NCBI RefSeq assembly: GCF_000143415.4
Contig: NW_003314264.1
Coordinates: 811,304-872,599, forward strand
Direction of reading: 5' to 3'
DNA length: 61,296 nucleotides
Origin: Selaginella moellendorffii
Taxonomy: Eukaryota; Streptophyta; Lycopodiopsida; Selaginellales; Selaginellaceae
Positions 11,310-21,899 of this stretch are shown one piece after another (positions within the stretch are counted from its first letter, which is position 1; every line of letters starts with the position of its first letter). The notes beneath the pieces were generated by a model, which was not told the DNA's origin, did no database searches, and saw nothing but the letters and a program-made list of their open reading frames with translations. The position numbers were made by a program, and so were the translations under genes.

Positions 11310-11322
11310 TGGTATCGGAGCC
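11310..11322 (+). promoter_or_regulatory. Primer-binding site, initiator tRNA-Met type
   Basis: TGGTATCGGAGCC begins four bases after the 5' LTR. It differs at one position from TGGTATCAGAGC, the complement of the plant initiator tRNA-Met 3' end that primes minus-strand synthesis in most plant Ty3/gypsy elements. Confidence 0.85.
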
Positions 11323-11365
11323 TTCTCCTCAGTTCTAGCGAAGGATAGAGGCGGATTGCTGGGAG

Positions 11366-14300
11366 ATGGCAAGGGCAGGGCGTAAGCGAACCCAGGCGGA
11401 GACAGAACCTCCGCCAGAGCTGGAGCCTCCGGTCGAACAAGAGGCTATGGATGAGGAATCCTTGCATGAGGAGGACTCTAGTGAGGAAACTTCCAAACAG
11501 GAGTCCGGTGGCGAGGTTCGGTCGTCCAAGGCTCGATTGGACGTTCTAGAAGGTCAATTGGCGCAGACCAATGCCCTGCTGGAGACTCTCGTACGCAAGC
11601 TAAAGCGTGACGAGAAAGGGAAGAAAAGGCGAAAGACTGCGGATGCTGGCAGCGCAGAAGGTGCGGACCCTTCGGCAGGGACTGAGGCAAAACCAGACAA
11701 GGTCGAACAGACCGAAGTGGAATCAGTCCCTCAGGCAGTTCCCAAGTACAAACCAAAGCCCCCACCGGTGTTCAAGGGAGCGAACGACTATAAGGTTGTG
11801 GAGGATTGGTTTTACGATATGGAGGACTACTTCCGAGCGTTACGGTTACCGAGCTCGGAGAAGGTCCCATGTGCAAAACCATACTTGGCAGATAATGCCA
11901 AGTCTTGGTGGAGAACAACGGAGGCCAACGAAGGACCGGTGGCCACCTGGGACATGATGAAGGCGAGGATCCGCGCGACATACGTTCCTCCGAATGCCAC
12001 TCTGCATCTGAGAGATGAGCTGAGTAGGCTGAAGCAGACTGGAACCATCCAGGAATATGTGAATGGGTTCATGGCAAAGAGGATACTTGTCACGGACATG
12101 GGGGATATGGATGCGTTCCATGCCTTTATATCAGGTTTGCAAACCTGGGCTCGCGGTGAGGTGATGCGCTGGAACCCGACCAACTACAAGGAAGCGTTGG
12201 ATGCGGCCATCAAGGTGCATTTCAACGATAACCTGCGAAAGGGGAACACGACGGGGTCGGGATCCACGTTTCACAAAGGGGCCAAACCGAGGGGAACATA
12301 TAGCAGGGGGAAATTCAAGAAGAGTTTCTCTAAGAATGAGTCCTCGGGATTTCGGAAAGGCAAATCCGGTGGCCAGCGAGCAAGTACGTGGGGGAGTCAA
12401 GCGAAAAGAGACAAACCCACAGATAAGAAGGTCAAGTCATATAGCAGCGTGGGAAACAACGTATGCTATAACTGCGGTGAAGCGGGACACTTTTCGAGGG
12501 AATGTCCCTACCCGAAGAAGGCCAGAGCCAATATGGCCATCAAGTCGGGCGAAGTCCAAAATGAGGTATGTGATTCAGTCCCTAACTCAAAGTTACTCAT
12601 TACACGAGCAACTTTGGTAGAGAGTTGTTCGCGACATCTACTAGCCCTCCGAGGGAAGCTCGGAGGTAGCTTTGTTAAGATCCTTATTGACACGGGTGCT
12701 TCGGATAATTTTGTGGCTGCAGACATAGTCCGGCAAGCCGGACTAACGGTGCAACGGCTAGGCGAACCAAGGACTATAGAGTTTGTTCAAGGTAGCCAAA
12801 GCACCGATGAGGTACTTCGACAAGCGAAAGTCGAAGTAGGGACATGGAAGGTAGACATGGATTTCACCGTGTTGGACATGGCGGGATTTGACGTGATCTT
12901 CGGAATGGATTGGTTCAATCGGTTCGTGGTAGCCCTACATGGACAAGGTAGGAACCTTGTGGTACTGGCGAATGCCCAAGGAAGAAGATCTAGGGTGGAA
13001 GCCCAGGATCTAAAGGTAGGGCAAAGCAAGGCCAAAGAATCCTGCTTAAACCTGGTGTCCACGAGAGGACAACTCACTAAAGGAACTAAGGCAGCCTTTT
13101 TGTGCTTACTCTCGGTGAAGAGTGACAAAAAGACAAGAACGGAAGAAGTGCCTTTAGTGATCCAGCGGGTGTTGGACCAATTCCAGGATACCATGCCGGA
13201 GGAGCTACCGGCGGGGCTGCCCCCAGCACGACCGATAGAACATAAGATTGAGCTGGTCGAGGGTGCTGAGGCAGTGATTCGTCCCCCTTATCGTTTGAAC
13301 GAAAAAGAACTCAAGGAGCTCAAGTGCCAACTAGAGGAGTTGGTGGACAAAGGGTATGTTAGGTTGAGCAAGTCGCCGTATGGGGCGCCGGTGTTATTTG
13401 TGAAAAAGAAAGATGGATCTATGCGCATGTGCATAGACTACTGCTTGCTCAACAAGTATACAAAGAAGAACAAGTACCCTTTGCCAAGGATTGAGGACCT
13501 GTTTGATAGGTTGGGAAAGGCAAAATACTTCTCGAGGATTGACCTAAGGTCAGGATACTACCAGATCAGGGTAGCCGAGGAAGATGTCGAGAAGACAACC
13601 TGTCGAACGAGGTATGGGAGCTTTGAGTTTCTGGTGATGCCCTTCGGGCTATGTAATGCGCCGGCAACGTTTTCGGCGCTAATGAACCACGTCTTTGTAC
13701 CCTATCTGGATCACTTCGTGGTCGTCTATATCGACGACATCCTGATCTATAGCGAGACGCTAGAAGAGCATGCCGAACACTTGGCGAAGGTGTTTGAGAA
13801 ACTAAGGGAACACAAGCTGTATGCTAAAGAGAGCAAATGTGACTTTGCTCAACAAGAGGTAAAGTTTCTCGGGCATGTGGTGGGCCAGGACGGGCTCAAG
13901 GTGGACCCGGAGAAGGTCCAAGCGATCCAGGAATGGGAGCGACCATCGAATGTACATGAGTTGAGGGCGTTCCTGGGGCTATGCAACTACTATCGAAAGT
14001 TTATCAGACACTATTCGAGAGTAGCCCTGCCCTTAACGGACCAAACAGGAAAAGGGAAGATGGTATGGACAGCAGAATGCGAGGCGGCATTCATCCACCT
14101 CAAAGGGAAGTTGAGGAAGGCTCCCGTATTGGCATTGCCAGACTTTGGTAAGGACTTTGAGGTAGAAACGGATGCTTCGGACTTTGCGTTGGGCGCAGTT
14201 CTGAAGCAAGACAACCATCCGGTAGCGTTCTTCTCGAAGAAGCTGGACAAGGCTCAACAGAAGTGGCCTGCCCATGAGAAGGAATTGTTTGCGGTGGTCA

Positions 14301-16138
14301 AGGCACTCAAGGAGTGGCGACACTACCTTGGGAGACACTTCAAGGTTTACACGGACAATGTGGCAACGAAACACTTCTTGTCACAGCCCGACCTAAGAGG
14401 GAAACAAGGTCGGTGGGCCAATGCCTTGGCCGAGTTTGATTACGAAATTCTATACAAGCCTGGGAAGAGCAACATCGTGGCGGATGCGCTAAGTCGAAAA
14501 GCGAGCTTGAAGTTGGCAATATCCAGCGCAACAGCAACCTTCTGGGACGATGTGCGGACAGCATATGAGAACGATGGTCTAGCACAAGAAGTGTTGCTGA
14601 GGAATCTAGAGGCGCGGGAAGCTCACCAGAGAGGTGAGCTGCCAACGGAAGAGAAAACGGGCTATGCGGAACGCAACGGACTCATTTATTACAAGCAAAC
14701 GAGGGTGTATGTTCCAGAAGGGGAACTAAGGAAGGTGGCCTTAGAAGAGTGTCATGACGGACCTCTTGCGGGACACGGCGGAGTGCCCAAGACGATGGGC
14801 TTACTCAAGAGGAAGTACCATTGGCCAGATATGGCTAAGGACGTCCAAGACTATGTAAAGACATGTCCAACATGTCAGCAGGTCAAAGCCGTGACTAAGG
14901 CTAGTGGGGGCTTGTTGCAAAGCATCCCAATTCCAGATCGCCCGTGGAAATGTCTTACGATGGACTTCATCACGGGACTACCCCCAAGCGAGGGGTTCGA
15001 TGCGATATTCGTGGTGGTGGACCGATTTTCAAAGATGGCACATTTCATACCCACCACAACGGACGTGGATGCGGAAGGTGTGGCGAAGCTGTTCTTTGAA
15101 CAAGTGGTTCGAGTGCGGGGAAGGCCGGAAGAGATTATCTCAGATCGAGATAAGATCTTCACTAGTAGGTTCTGGAGGACACTCCTAGAACAGTATCGCA
15201 CCAAATTGAAATTCAGCACAGCCTATCACCCACAGACAGGTAATGGGTATTAAGTCAAGATTGATGGCACTAACACTTCTTGACAGACGGACAAACGGAA
15301 AGGGTGAATAGGCAGCTGGAGGATTATTTGCGATGCTATGTCTCGGGAGACCAGACCGACTGGGTAAGTCATTTGGGACTTGCGGAAATGTGTTATAACA
15401 ACTCACCACACTCAAGCATCGGGGTGAGTCCATGGGAAGTCATCAATGGGCGAGCTATTAAAGGTCCTGTGGAACTCGGCGTGGCCGAGTATCATGGAGA
15501 GTTACCCGCAGTGGAGGCATTCATGGCGGAAAGACTCAACATTTGGAATCTAGTGAGGGATTCCTTGGAACGGGCTCAACAAAGGCAAACTAAGTACGCG
15601 AACCAAAAGCGTCGGGATGTGGAGTTCCAAGCTGGGGAGAAGGTGTGGCTGAACACCAAGAACCTCAGACTACCAAGCTGGATCAGCCGAAAGTTGACCC
15701 AAAGGTAAAGACGCATGTATTCCTGTAAATGAATTGATCTTGAGTTCCTTAAGCAGGTTCGCGGGGCCTTATGAAATTGAGGCACGAATCGGTAAAGTGG
15801 CTTACCGACTCCGACTTCCTCGAGAGATGGGGAAGATGCACCCAGTGTTCCACGTGAACTTACTCAAGCCGTACTTTGAGGATCTGCTTCGCAAGGACCA
15901 AGTGAGACCTTTACCTGAGGTTATCCAAGGGGAAGAGGAATACGAAGTCGAGGCCATCCTCAATGCGCGCAAGAGCAAGCGACAAGGACGCGAGGTGAGA
16001 GAGTTCCATGTGAAGTGGAAAGGATTTCCACACTGCGAAGCAACATGGGAACCGGAGGAGAACCTAGCGAACGCTCGAGATCTAGTGGAGGAATTTCTGC
16101 AAGGCAGAACTTTATGTACTTATGCAAAATTCAATTAA
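11366..16138 (+). CDS. Chromovirus gag-pol polyprotein, three exons
   Basis: Exons 11366-15239, 15287-15704 and 15757-16138 join in frame to 1557 codons. Gag occupies about residues 1-420 with zinc knuckle [14 protein letters not shown] at 367. Protease has DTGAS at 442. RT has MPFGLCNAP and catalytic YIDD at 788-791. RNase H has [10 protein letters not shown] near 936. Integrase has a zinc module (H1130, H1137, C1167, C1170) and core Asp1200 and Asp1260; the third catalytic residue, Glu, falls 36 residues after Asp1260 and is encoded just inside exon 2. Exon 3 completes the GPYEI...VAYRLRLP module and a chromodomain ([24 protein letters not shown]), which in chromoviruses directs integration to histone-marked chromatin. 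Without splicing translation stops at residue 1295. Start: first Met, 44 nt after the PBS. This is the only apparently intact retrotransposon gene in the window. Confidence 0.93.
15240..15286 (+). other. Intron 1 of chromovirus pol (47 nt, in integrase)
   Basis: The interval begins GTAATG after an exon ending CAG, ends TTGACAG, and contains CTAAC at 15270-15274, a plant-type branch-point match. Removing it joins ...HPQT to DGQTER..., the universally conserved block around the third catalytic residue of the integrase. Reading through gives three missense codons and a stop. Length and signals match cellular introns in this window. Cloning or assembly error would not normally leave exact splice borders in the correct phase. 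Confidence 0.9.
15705..15756 (+). other. Intron 2 of chromovirus pol (52 nt, integrase C-terminus)
   Basis: The interval begins GTAAAG and ends TTAAGCAG. Removing it joins ...KLTQR to FAGPYEI..., the conserved KL..R..GPY module found in gypsy integrases. Reading through gives an immediate stop (TAA inside the donor). The phase after both introns is exactly conserved to the chromodomain and terminal TAA at 16136-16138. Family C in this window has the equivalent protein block without any interruption. Confidence 0.9.
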
Positions 16139-16225
16139 AAATATCAATTTGCAAAGTTGAGCAAATGGCATATGTTGGGACCCGAAGGCGCGCCAAAGGT
16201 AAGCTAATTAGCATGGGTTGGATAG

Positions 16226-16520
16226 GTCGACCAGGCGTAGGGCACTACGCCCGACTCCCTGCGGGGATGTCGAATCCGTAGACGTATTCTACGGAGGTTG
16301 GGTTCGAGTCCCAACCCCCTAGTAAAGCAAGGCTGGGTTCAAGTCCCGACCCTATACTAGGGCGTGGTGAGGTGAGGAGTATAGGGACACCTATATTCCG
16401 TTGTCATGGGCTCTTGGCCGGGGAGGCTAACTTAGGCACACCGCTAAGTGGGGGGATGCCCCCGGAGACATGGACAACAAGTCGTAGGATAAAACGAGAC
16501 GTTCGATGTGGGCATCGAAC
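16226..16520 (+). other. Hairpin-array 3' untranslated region of chromovirus A
   Basis: At least six perfect short hairpins are visible: GGCGTAG/CTACGCC (16234-16251, loop GGCA), CCGTAGA/TCTACGG (16276-16294), GGTTGGG/CCCAACC with TTCGAGT loop (16296-16316), CCCTA/TAGGG (16350-16362), GGGGG/CCCCC (16450-16463) and GTTCGATG/CATCGAAC with TGGG loop (16501-16520). A second TTCAAGT loop with an imperfect stem lies at 16331-16351, and CTTAG/CTAAG at 16431-16448. The two TTCRAGT loops look like tRNA T-arms. There is no ORF with support here. A role in packaging, export or translation of genomic RNA is inference. Confidence 0.75.
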
Positions 16521-16530
16521 TTCTTCTATG

Positions 16531-16541
16531 GGTGGTGGAGT
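16531..16541 (+). promoter_or_regulatory. Candidate polypurine tract of chromovirus A
   Basis: GGTGGTGGAG followed by T directly precedes the 3' LTR (TGTAAGG at 16542). A purine-rich tract is expected here as primer for plus-strand DNA synthesis. It is interrupted by two T residues, so the match is only fair. Confidence 0.5.
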
Positions 16542-17689
16542 TGTAAGGAACCGACTCCCCGAGATGTCGTAGGCTAAAGGATCCCCAAAAGCTTGACCGA
16601 AGTGACAAAGAGTTCATCGGATGGGACCAAGTCGAGGATCGAGTCCAAGACCGACTCTAGGACCGAGTTCGAGATAGAGTCCGGAATCGAGTCCGAGACC
16701 GACTCGGGGACCGAGTTCGAGTCCGAGTTCGAGACCGAGTTCGAGACGGAGTCCGAGATCCGAAATCGGGTCCAAGACCGAGTCCGAGGTCGAGTCCGAG
16801 GTCGGGTCCGAGATTGGGTCCGAGATCGAGTCCGTGATCGAGTCCGAACCCGAATCCGAAGTCGGATCCGAAATTGGGTCCGAGATCGAGCCAGAGACTA
16901 AGTCCAAATACTAATACGGGTCAAGGGGTGAAAGCCCAAAGCGTGCGTCTCCCAGGGGGGGGGGGCTGCAGGGGGTTCCAAAAGTATAGTAGGGATAGTG
17001 AGGTCCAGGAACCAGTTTTGAAGGGACTCTCCAGTTGGGCTTCCAAACCGACTTGAGGTTGGGACTGGGACCGAGGGGCCTTGGGTGGGAGTGAGCATGG
17101 ACTTGGCTGGTGCCGGAGGGGCCATCCAAGGAAGTGCTCAAAAGCAGCTCCCACTCCCGAAAGGGAAACCGATTGCGGTGCTCCCGGCTCATGTGGAGTG
17201 GTGCCCCACTTGAGTACCATGCGGCTCATTGGTCCTCGCCCTTCCTAGGGGCTTGGGCCTTCCTTCGGGATGGAAGTGGGGGGCGAGAGGTACCCATACC
17301 GGGCCGCTAGGCCACGGTGTTTCGCCCCAGCGTCCCGAAGCAAGTGTTGCACTCAAGACTTGGGATTTAGAGGGTCCCATGATCAAGTCTTGTGGTACCA
17401 AGGGATGTTAGGAACCTGGAAGCTTGGTGTGCTTGGTTGCTTGTGCTTGCGGGGAGTGTAGCCGAACCTTAAGTCCAGTCTAACCCGGGGAGGGGGATTG
17501 GGAGTGATTTGGGTATCCATGGAAGGATGGCTAACACTCCGTTGCTCGTGCAGTGAGTAGCTGAAACCAAGTAGGAGCTGGTACCATAGGTGAGAACCTT
17601 GGCGAGGGAACTTAGCAAAAGCCAAGGCAGTGTTGGACGGATAGGCGAGGTAAGCTGGCAAAGTGGAAAGGAAAAATTTGTGGCTTACA
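16542..17689 (+). repeat. 3' LTR of chromovirus A
   Basis: It is 1148 bp, TGTAAGG...GGCTTACA, nearly identical to the 5' LTR; the visible differences are scattered substitutions, mostly transitions, and 11 rather than 14 G in the homopolymer at 16955-16965. It is followed by GTTTC, the right target-site duplicate (17690-17694). Confidence 0.95.
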
Positions 17690-17694
17690 GTTTC
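17690..17694. repeat. Target-site duplication GTTTC, right copy
   Basis: Perfect match to 10151-10155, placed immediately after the terminal CA of the 3' LTR. Confidence 0.95.
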
Positions 17695-17699
17695 ACAAT

Positions 17700-18030
17700 T
17701 GTAAACTCTTGAATTTAGACTATTGGGAAATCACCCATCCCAATACTATTTAAACCCAATAACTCTTAACCCCAAATATCTTAACTAAGGGAGTCATCCT
17801 AATACTATTCAAACATAAAGACTTTTAACCTTAAATATCTCAAGATTTAATTGAGGGGGTGCACTTTTGTTTATGGACTATCTCTCAAACATTTCCTTTT
17901 AGTTGTTTATAATTGCTTTTCTACATGTATACACTCTCATGAACAAAAGTTAAAAGGCATATCTCTGCCTAGAGCCTTGCTCTATTAACACCCTACCCCT
18001 CAAGTCTAGCCCAATAAAGTACTTTTCACT
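17700..18030 (-). repeat. TRIM1-family copy, inverted and decayed
   Basis: Read on the minus strand, about 17920-17700 matches the TRIM1 LTR (ends ...GAGTTTACA) and 18020-17960 matches the TRIM1 internal region, notably the complement of 'gaggggtagggtgt', which is also at 60395-60408. Internal region then LTR is the same order as in the complete element at 60067-60682, so this is the 3' half of a TRIM1. Confidence 0.75.
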
Positions 18031-18756
18031 AAAATCTATACTATAGTATATGATATAGTTTTAAATTTATTGGAAAAGTTTTAGAATGCCTCAACAAGTC
18101 ATCAAAAATTATAATCATGACATATTGTTATTATAATTATAAATCTAAGATTATTAGGAAAATATAATCTGAAATCAAAATAATTACAAGTCCTTAATTA
18201 GTATTTTTAATATGTGAGGTCCAAGTGTCAACTACGATGCTGTATACTAATATTAGCATAGTGGGATTTTGATAGCTATAAAATTCATTTCAATCCAAAC
18301 CACTCACTCTTGTATATAAATTATAGTTTTGGGCTAATTGATATGCATATTTTCTGTATTCCTTTTCCATATTCTATACACTTATATTGATGGAGGTGAA
18401 GGGCATTGTTGATTATTCTTGAGGAGTGCATAGATTTGGGATTTTGATTTAGATTTAGTTTTTGTATTGTCTTGATTTAGCTTTTCTTGTTTCCTTTCTT
18501 TTGTTCTTTCCTTTCATTTAGATCTAGCATTTGTATTGTCTAAATCTCTCTTTCTTTCTTTTCATTTCTTTGTTTTTGCTTTTTCCTTTTCATTTCATCT
18601 TCATAGCAGAGCAGCAATCTCCTCCTTCTTTGACTCTGGAGTAGTAATTGGTGCAATTGCTCAATGCTATGCAATTGCAGTTGAACAACTAAACTGAATT
18701 GATGGCGGCATTCATGGCATATGATACAGCTCCTCTTGCTCTTGGTGCCAATCCTC

Positions 18757-20365
18757 TGTGAGACACAAATCCCTAAGCCCCAAAATGGAGCCGAAAGGGT
18801 GTCATGTGGTAGTGGCTAAAGCGAGAGCCAAACAAGTGTAACATGTTTAAACTAAAAGCTCCAATTTGAAAGGTCGAGAGCGGGAATGGAACTCCCAATG
18901 AAGTGCTTGAGGAACAAGCACAAAGCGAGCAATAAGTGAGTCCCTAGAAAAGGGACACAAGAGGACCAACACATGATATGTGGAGGAGTCCGAGATGGAC
19001 CGAGATGGAGTCCGAGATGGACCTGAGATGGAGTCCGAGAGAGATGGACTTGAGATGGAGTCCGAGATGGACCGAGATGGAGTCTGAGATGGTGTCTAAG
19101 ATGGACCCGAGATGGAGTCTGAGATGGAGTTCGAGATGGACCCAAGATGGAGTCTGAGATGGACCTAAGATAGAGTCCGAGATGGACCGAGATGGAGTTC
19201 GAGATGGAGTCTGAGATGGAGTTCGAGAAGGATCTGAGATGGAGTCCAAGGTCGAGATCGAAACCGAGATCAAGACCGAGATTGAGACCGAGGCGAGACC
19301 AGGACCGGGACCGAGACCAAGGCCGAGTTTGAGTCCGAGTCCAAGTCTGAGTCCGAATTTGAGTCCGAGGGTGAAAGCCCAAAGTATTCGTCTCCCAGAC
19401 CCTGGAGGGTTTGGTGAGCTCCAAAAGTATAGTAGGGGGAGGACTCCAGTGGAGCCAATTTGGCTAGGAAAGGCCAGTTTGGCCCAGGAAGGCCGTACCC
19501 AAGTGTTGGGTGATGGAATAACCACTGGGAAGTCCAAGGCTAGAGTGAGTATAGACCGATAAGTGGGTTAGCTTAGTGAAGTGTTCAAGAGCCAGCTCTA
19601 GTTTCCCCGGGAGATCGAATGGTCAATGCTCCCAGTCCAAGTGTGGGTGGCACTACCTACTTGGATACCTGGCATGGCTCAATAGAACCTCACTCTAAGC
19701 CCACGGCTAGAGCACCAAAAGGCAGAAGGTGGGGAGAGTACCCATGAGGCTCGCGTAAGGCCATGGTGTTCCGAAATGTTGTCCTAAAGTCCCAGACTAT
19801 GGAAAGGAAGAGGAGTGGTCCTCTAGTGTAATGATCAATAATACAGTCATGTAGTGAGGAAGTCCTAGAGGACAGTGGGACTTAATGGTTGGGCCTGTGG
19901 GCCTTGTCCCAGTGGCAGTGTTGGCAAACACGGCCATGGATAGAAAAGGGACTTGGTGAGGGCTGTAAAAGGGATATTGGGGAAGGCTATTCCCCATGTC
20001 TGTGGGCATCCTAAGGATGCTAAGGAGTGGACCTAGGATGGTCATTCATGGACGGATGGCCCAGTCTTTGAGAGACGAGACTACGATGCAGGTGGTGTTA
20101 GATCACTAGTGTGACCAAGGTGAATGGGTATGGCCTTAGCGTAATAGGCTAGTATGTTAGTGGTACCTTGGGGTGTCGGTTATGGGATTGGACACATGGA
20201 GCACTTGTACCAAGTGCAATGGTTGAGTGGTATGGATGCCATTCTTGGGGCTAGTAAGTCCCTAAGTCCAGAATAGGACTTACGAAGGTTGTGAGTGAGA
20301 TTCCTCCAAGTGGTTGAAGGTGTGGTTAAGTGACCAAAATAGAATGGAAAATTTAGTCGCTTACA
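18757..20365 (+). mobile_element. Solo LTR of family B nested in element C1
   Basis: The 1609-bp unit starts TGTGAGACAC and ends GTCGCTTACA. Flanks are TCCTC (18752-18756) and TCCTT (20366-20370), a 5-bp duplication with one change. The uninterrupted C3 copy at about 56870 shows the pre-insertion sequence. About 18980-19350 is a minisatellite of GAGATGGAGTCC-like units, and 19420-19440 has the CCAAAAGTATAGTAGG block also seen in chromovirus A LTRs. End sequences and layout mark B as a distant relative of A. No coding region is present, as expected for LTR-LTR recombination. Confidence 0.82.
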
Positions 20366-20639
20366 TCCTTGCATTCGGCTCAAGTTCTTTCATGGGAATT
20401 CTAGGGATGATATGTACTATTGGTTCCATTCCTTCATAGTGATTGCCATATATCATTCTTAGATGATGCTTGATGTTTGCGTGGGTTTCCCATATGTCTC
20501 CAAGGGACGGCACTACAGTGGTACAATGGTTTGAGCGTAGGCACTTGTGGGGATTAGAGTATTCTCCCGGACATCTTCAAATATGCATTCAAATATATTG
20601 ACAATTGTGATGATGCCTTCCAACAATTGCATCGTCTTC

Positions 20640-21115
20640 GTCAAGGGCCATCTAAGTCGGTGATGCAATTTGGCATTCATTTCTAAAGCCTCTTGCTTCG
20701 TGTGGAGCCAAATATGTCAGAGCAGATCAAGCTAGGAATATTGTGGCTAGCACTTCGTCAACATCTTGTAGGACTTGTGCATGCACTTGCTCCAGCCACC
20801 CTTGACAATGCCCTTCACTTGGCACAATGTTATGAGATATTGCCTCTTTCACTTCTCGCTGCATGTCTTTCGGCTCCACTTCATGTGGGAGACGGTCCTG
20901 TTCCAATGGAGGTTGATGCTACTACTGCTTGAGTTCAAGGACAAGAGCAAGGACGTGGTTATGGCCATGATGTCTACTATTGGGCGTATGATGAAGTTGG
21001 TCACACTTATTGATGTTGTTGGTGTTGTCAATATTTTGTGGATTGGCAGCCTCCATTTCCTGGGTGGAGACTTTGGCATCAACAATGTCTTATTGGTGCT
21101 GCTGTAGTGGAAAGT
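20640..21115 (+). pseudogene. Gag remnant of element C1
   Basis: The frame 20693-20932 (QIKLGILWLALRQHLVGLVHALAP...PVPMEVDATTA) resembles the end of a retrotransposon gag. Further sequence to about 21115 reads as a degraded Gly/Tyr-rich and His-containing segment with stops. The N-terminal part of gag lies before the solo LTR (about 18700-18756). The same segment recurs in copy C3, where a TRIM2 is inserted (58125-58325). Confidence 0.6.
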
Positions 21116-21385
21116 CTAAACACTGAGATGCATCCAGGAAATAGAGGGTTCTGCCAAAAGGTACATTCTTGGGATGCTTTATCAACAAATCTAAAGACCC
21201 ATCCGTACTTGGAATCAACTAACTTCTGGGTACATGGACTCTTTGAAGCACAACGCAAAGAGATGGCAACATATGGGCAACAGGTAGCAATAGAAGATAA
21301 ACTTGAACCTGTATCAACTAACACAGAGAAAATAATAGAAGACCTCTTGTTATAAAAATACGGAAAGTAAACACTAAAGGAACTG

Positions 21386-21830
21386 GTGATGAATGAACCC
21401 CTTAATGTTACTCCCAAAAGAAATATGGAGGGATCATCGTTCCCCCCTTATTCATTTATTCTTTATGACAACAGTTGTACACATGCATGTGTACAAGATG
21501 AGGTGGACCTAATTGTGCATGTGGGTGATCTCGAGCTTGGGTTGCAGTTATTGTGGGTGGTATCAAATCAAATTTTTGACCTTATCCTTGGTATGAATTG
21601 GTTGCAGTCCAATCATGCCAAGTATGATTTTGAGGCTTCTCCCCCTTGTCTCATACTTTTTTATATTTCATCCATTCCTCTCACTTTTATACCTTTTGTC
21701 CCTTTGCTTCTACCTTTGCTTCCATTACTTTTGTCTCACCATTACTTTCTCCTATGTTTCTATTTTGTTCCGCTCTTCCCTTTTCCAATCCCTCCGACGG
21801 TCTTTATGTTGTAGCGGTTGACCGGCTAAT
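21386..21830 (+). pseudogene. Protease remnant of element C1
   Basis: The 142-aa frame contains SFILYDNSCTHACVQ and SNQIFDLILGMNWLQSNHAKYDF, the region after the catalytic Asp in gypsy proteases (DLILGMDWL..H). The catalytic D-S/T-G itself is not preserved in this frame. The remainder of the ORF is a hydrophobic, pyrimidine-rich stretch without clear homology. Confidence 0.6.
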
Positions 21831-21899
21831 GAAGGAGTATGTTAATCTCTTTGAATTTAACCTATTGTCTGGGGCCAAGATTGCCATACATCATCTGAT

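Larger units (their letters stand above)
10156..17689 (+). mobile_element. Complete chromovirus A (Ty3/gypsy) with intron-containing pol
   Basis: This 7534-bp element has LTRs of 1151 and 1148 bp that differ at only about 15 positions plus a G-run length change by eye, TGTAAG...CTTACA ends, a 5-bp TSD, an initiator-Met-type PBS four bases inside the 5' LTR, one gag-pol gene, a C-terminal chromodomain and a ~400-nt structured region before the 3' LTR. Every domain of an autonomous chromovirus is present in order: gag, protease, RT, RNase H, integrase, chromodomain. The reading frame is intact only after removal of two introns. The low LTR divergence indicates recent insertion. Confidence 0.95.
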
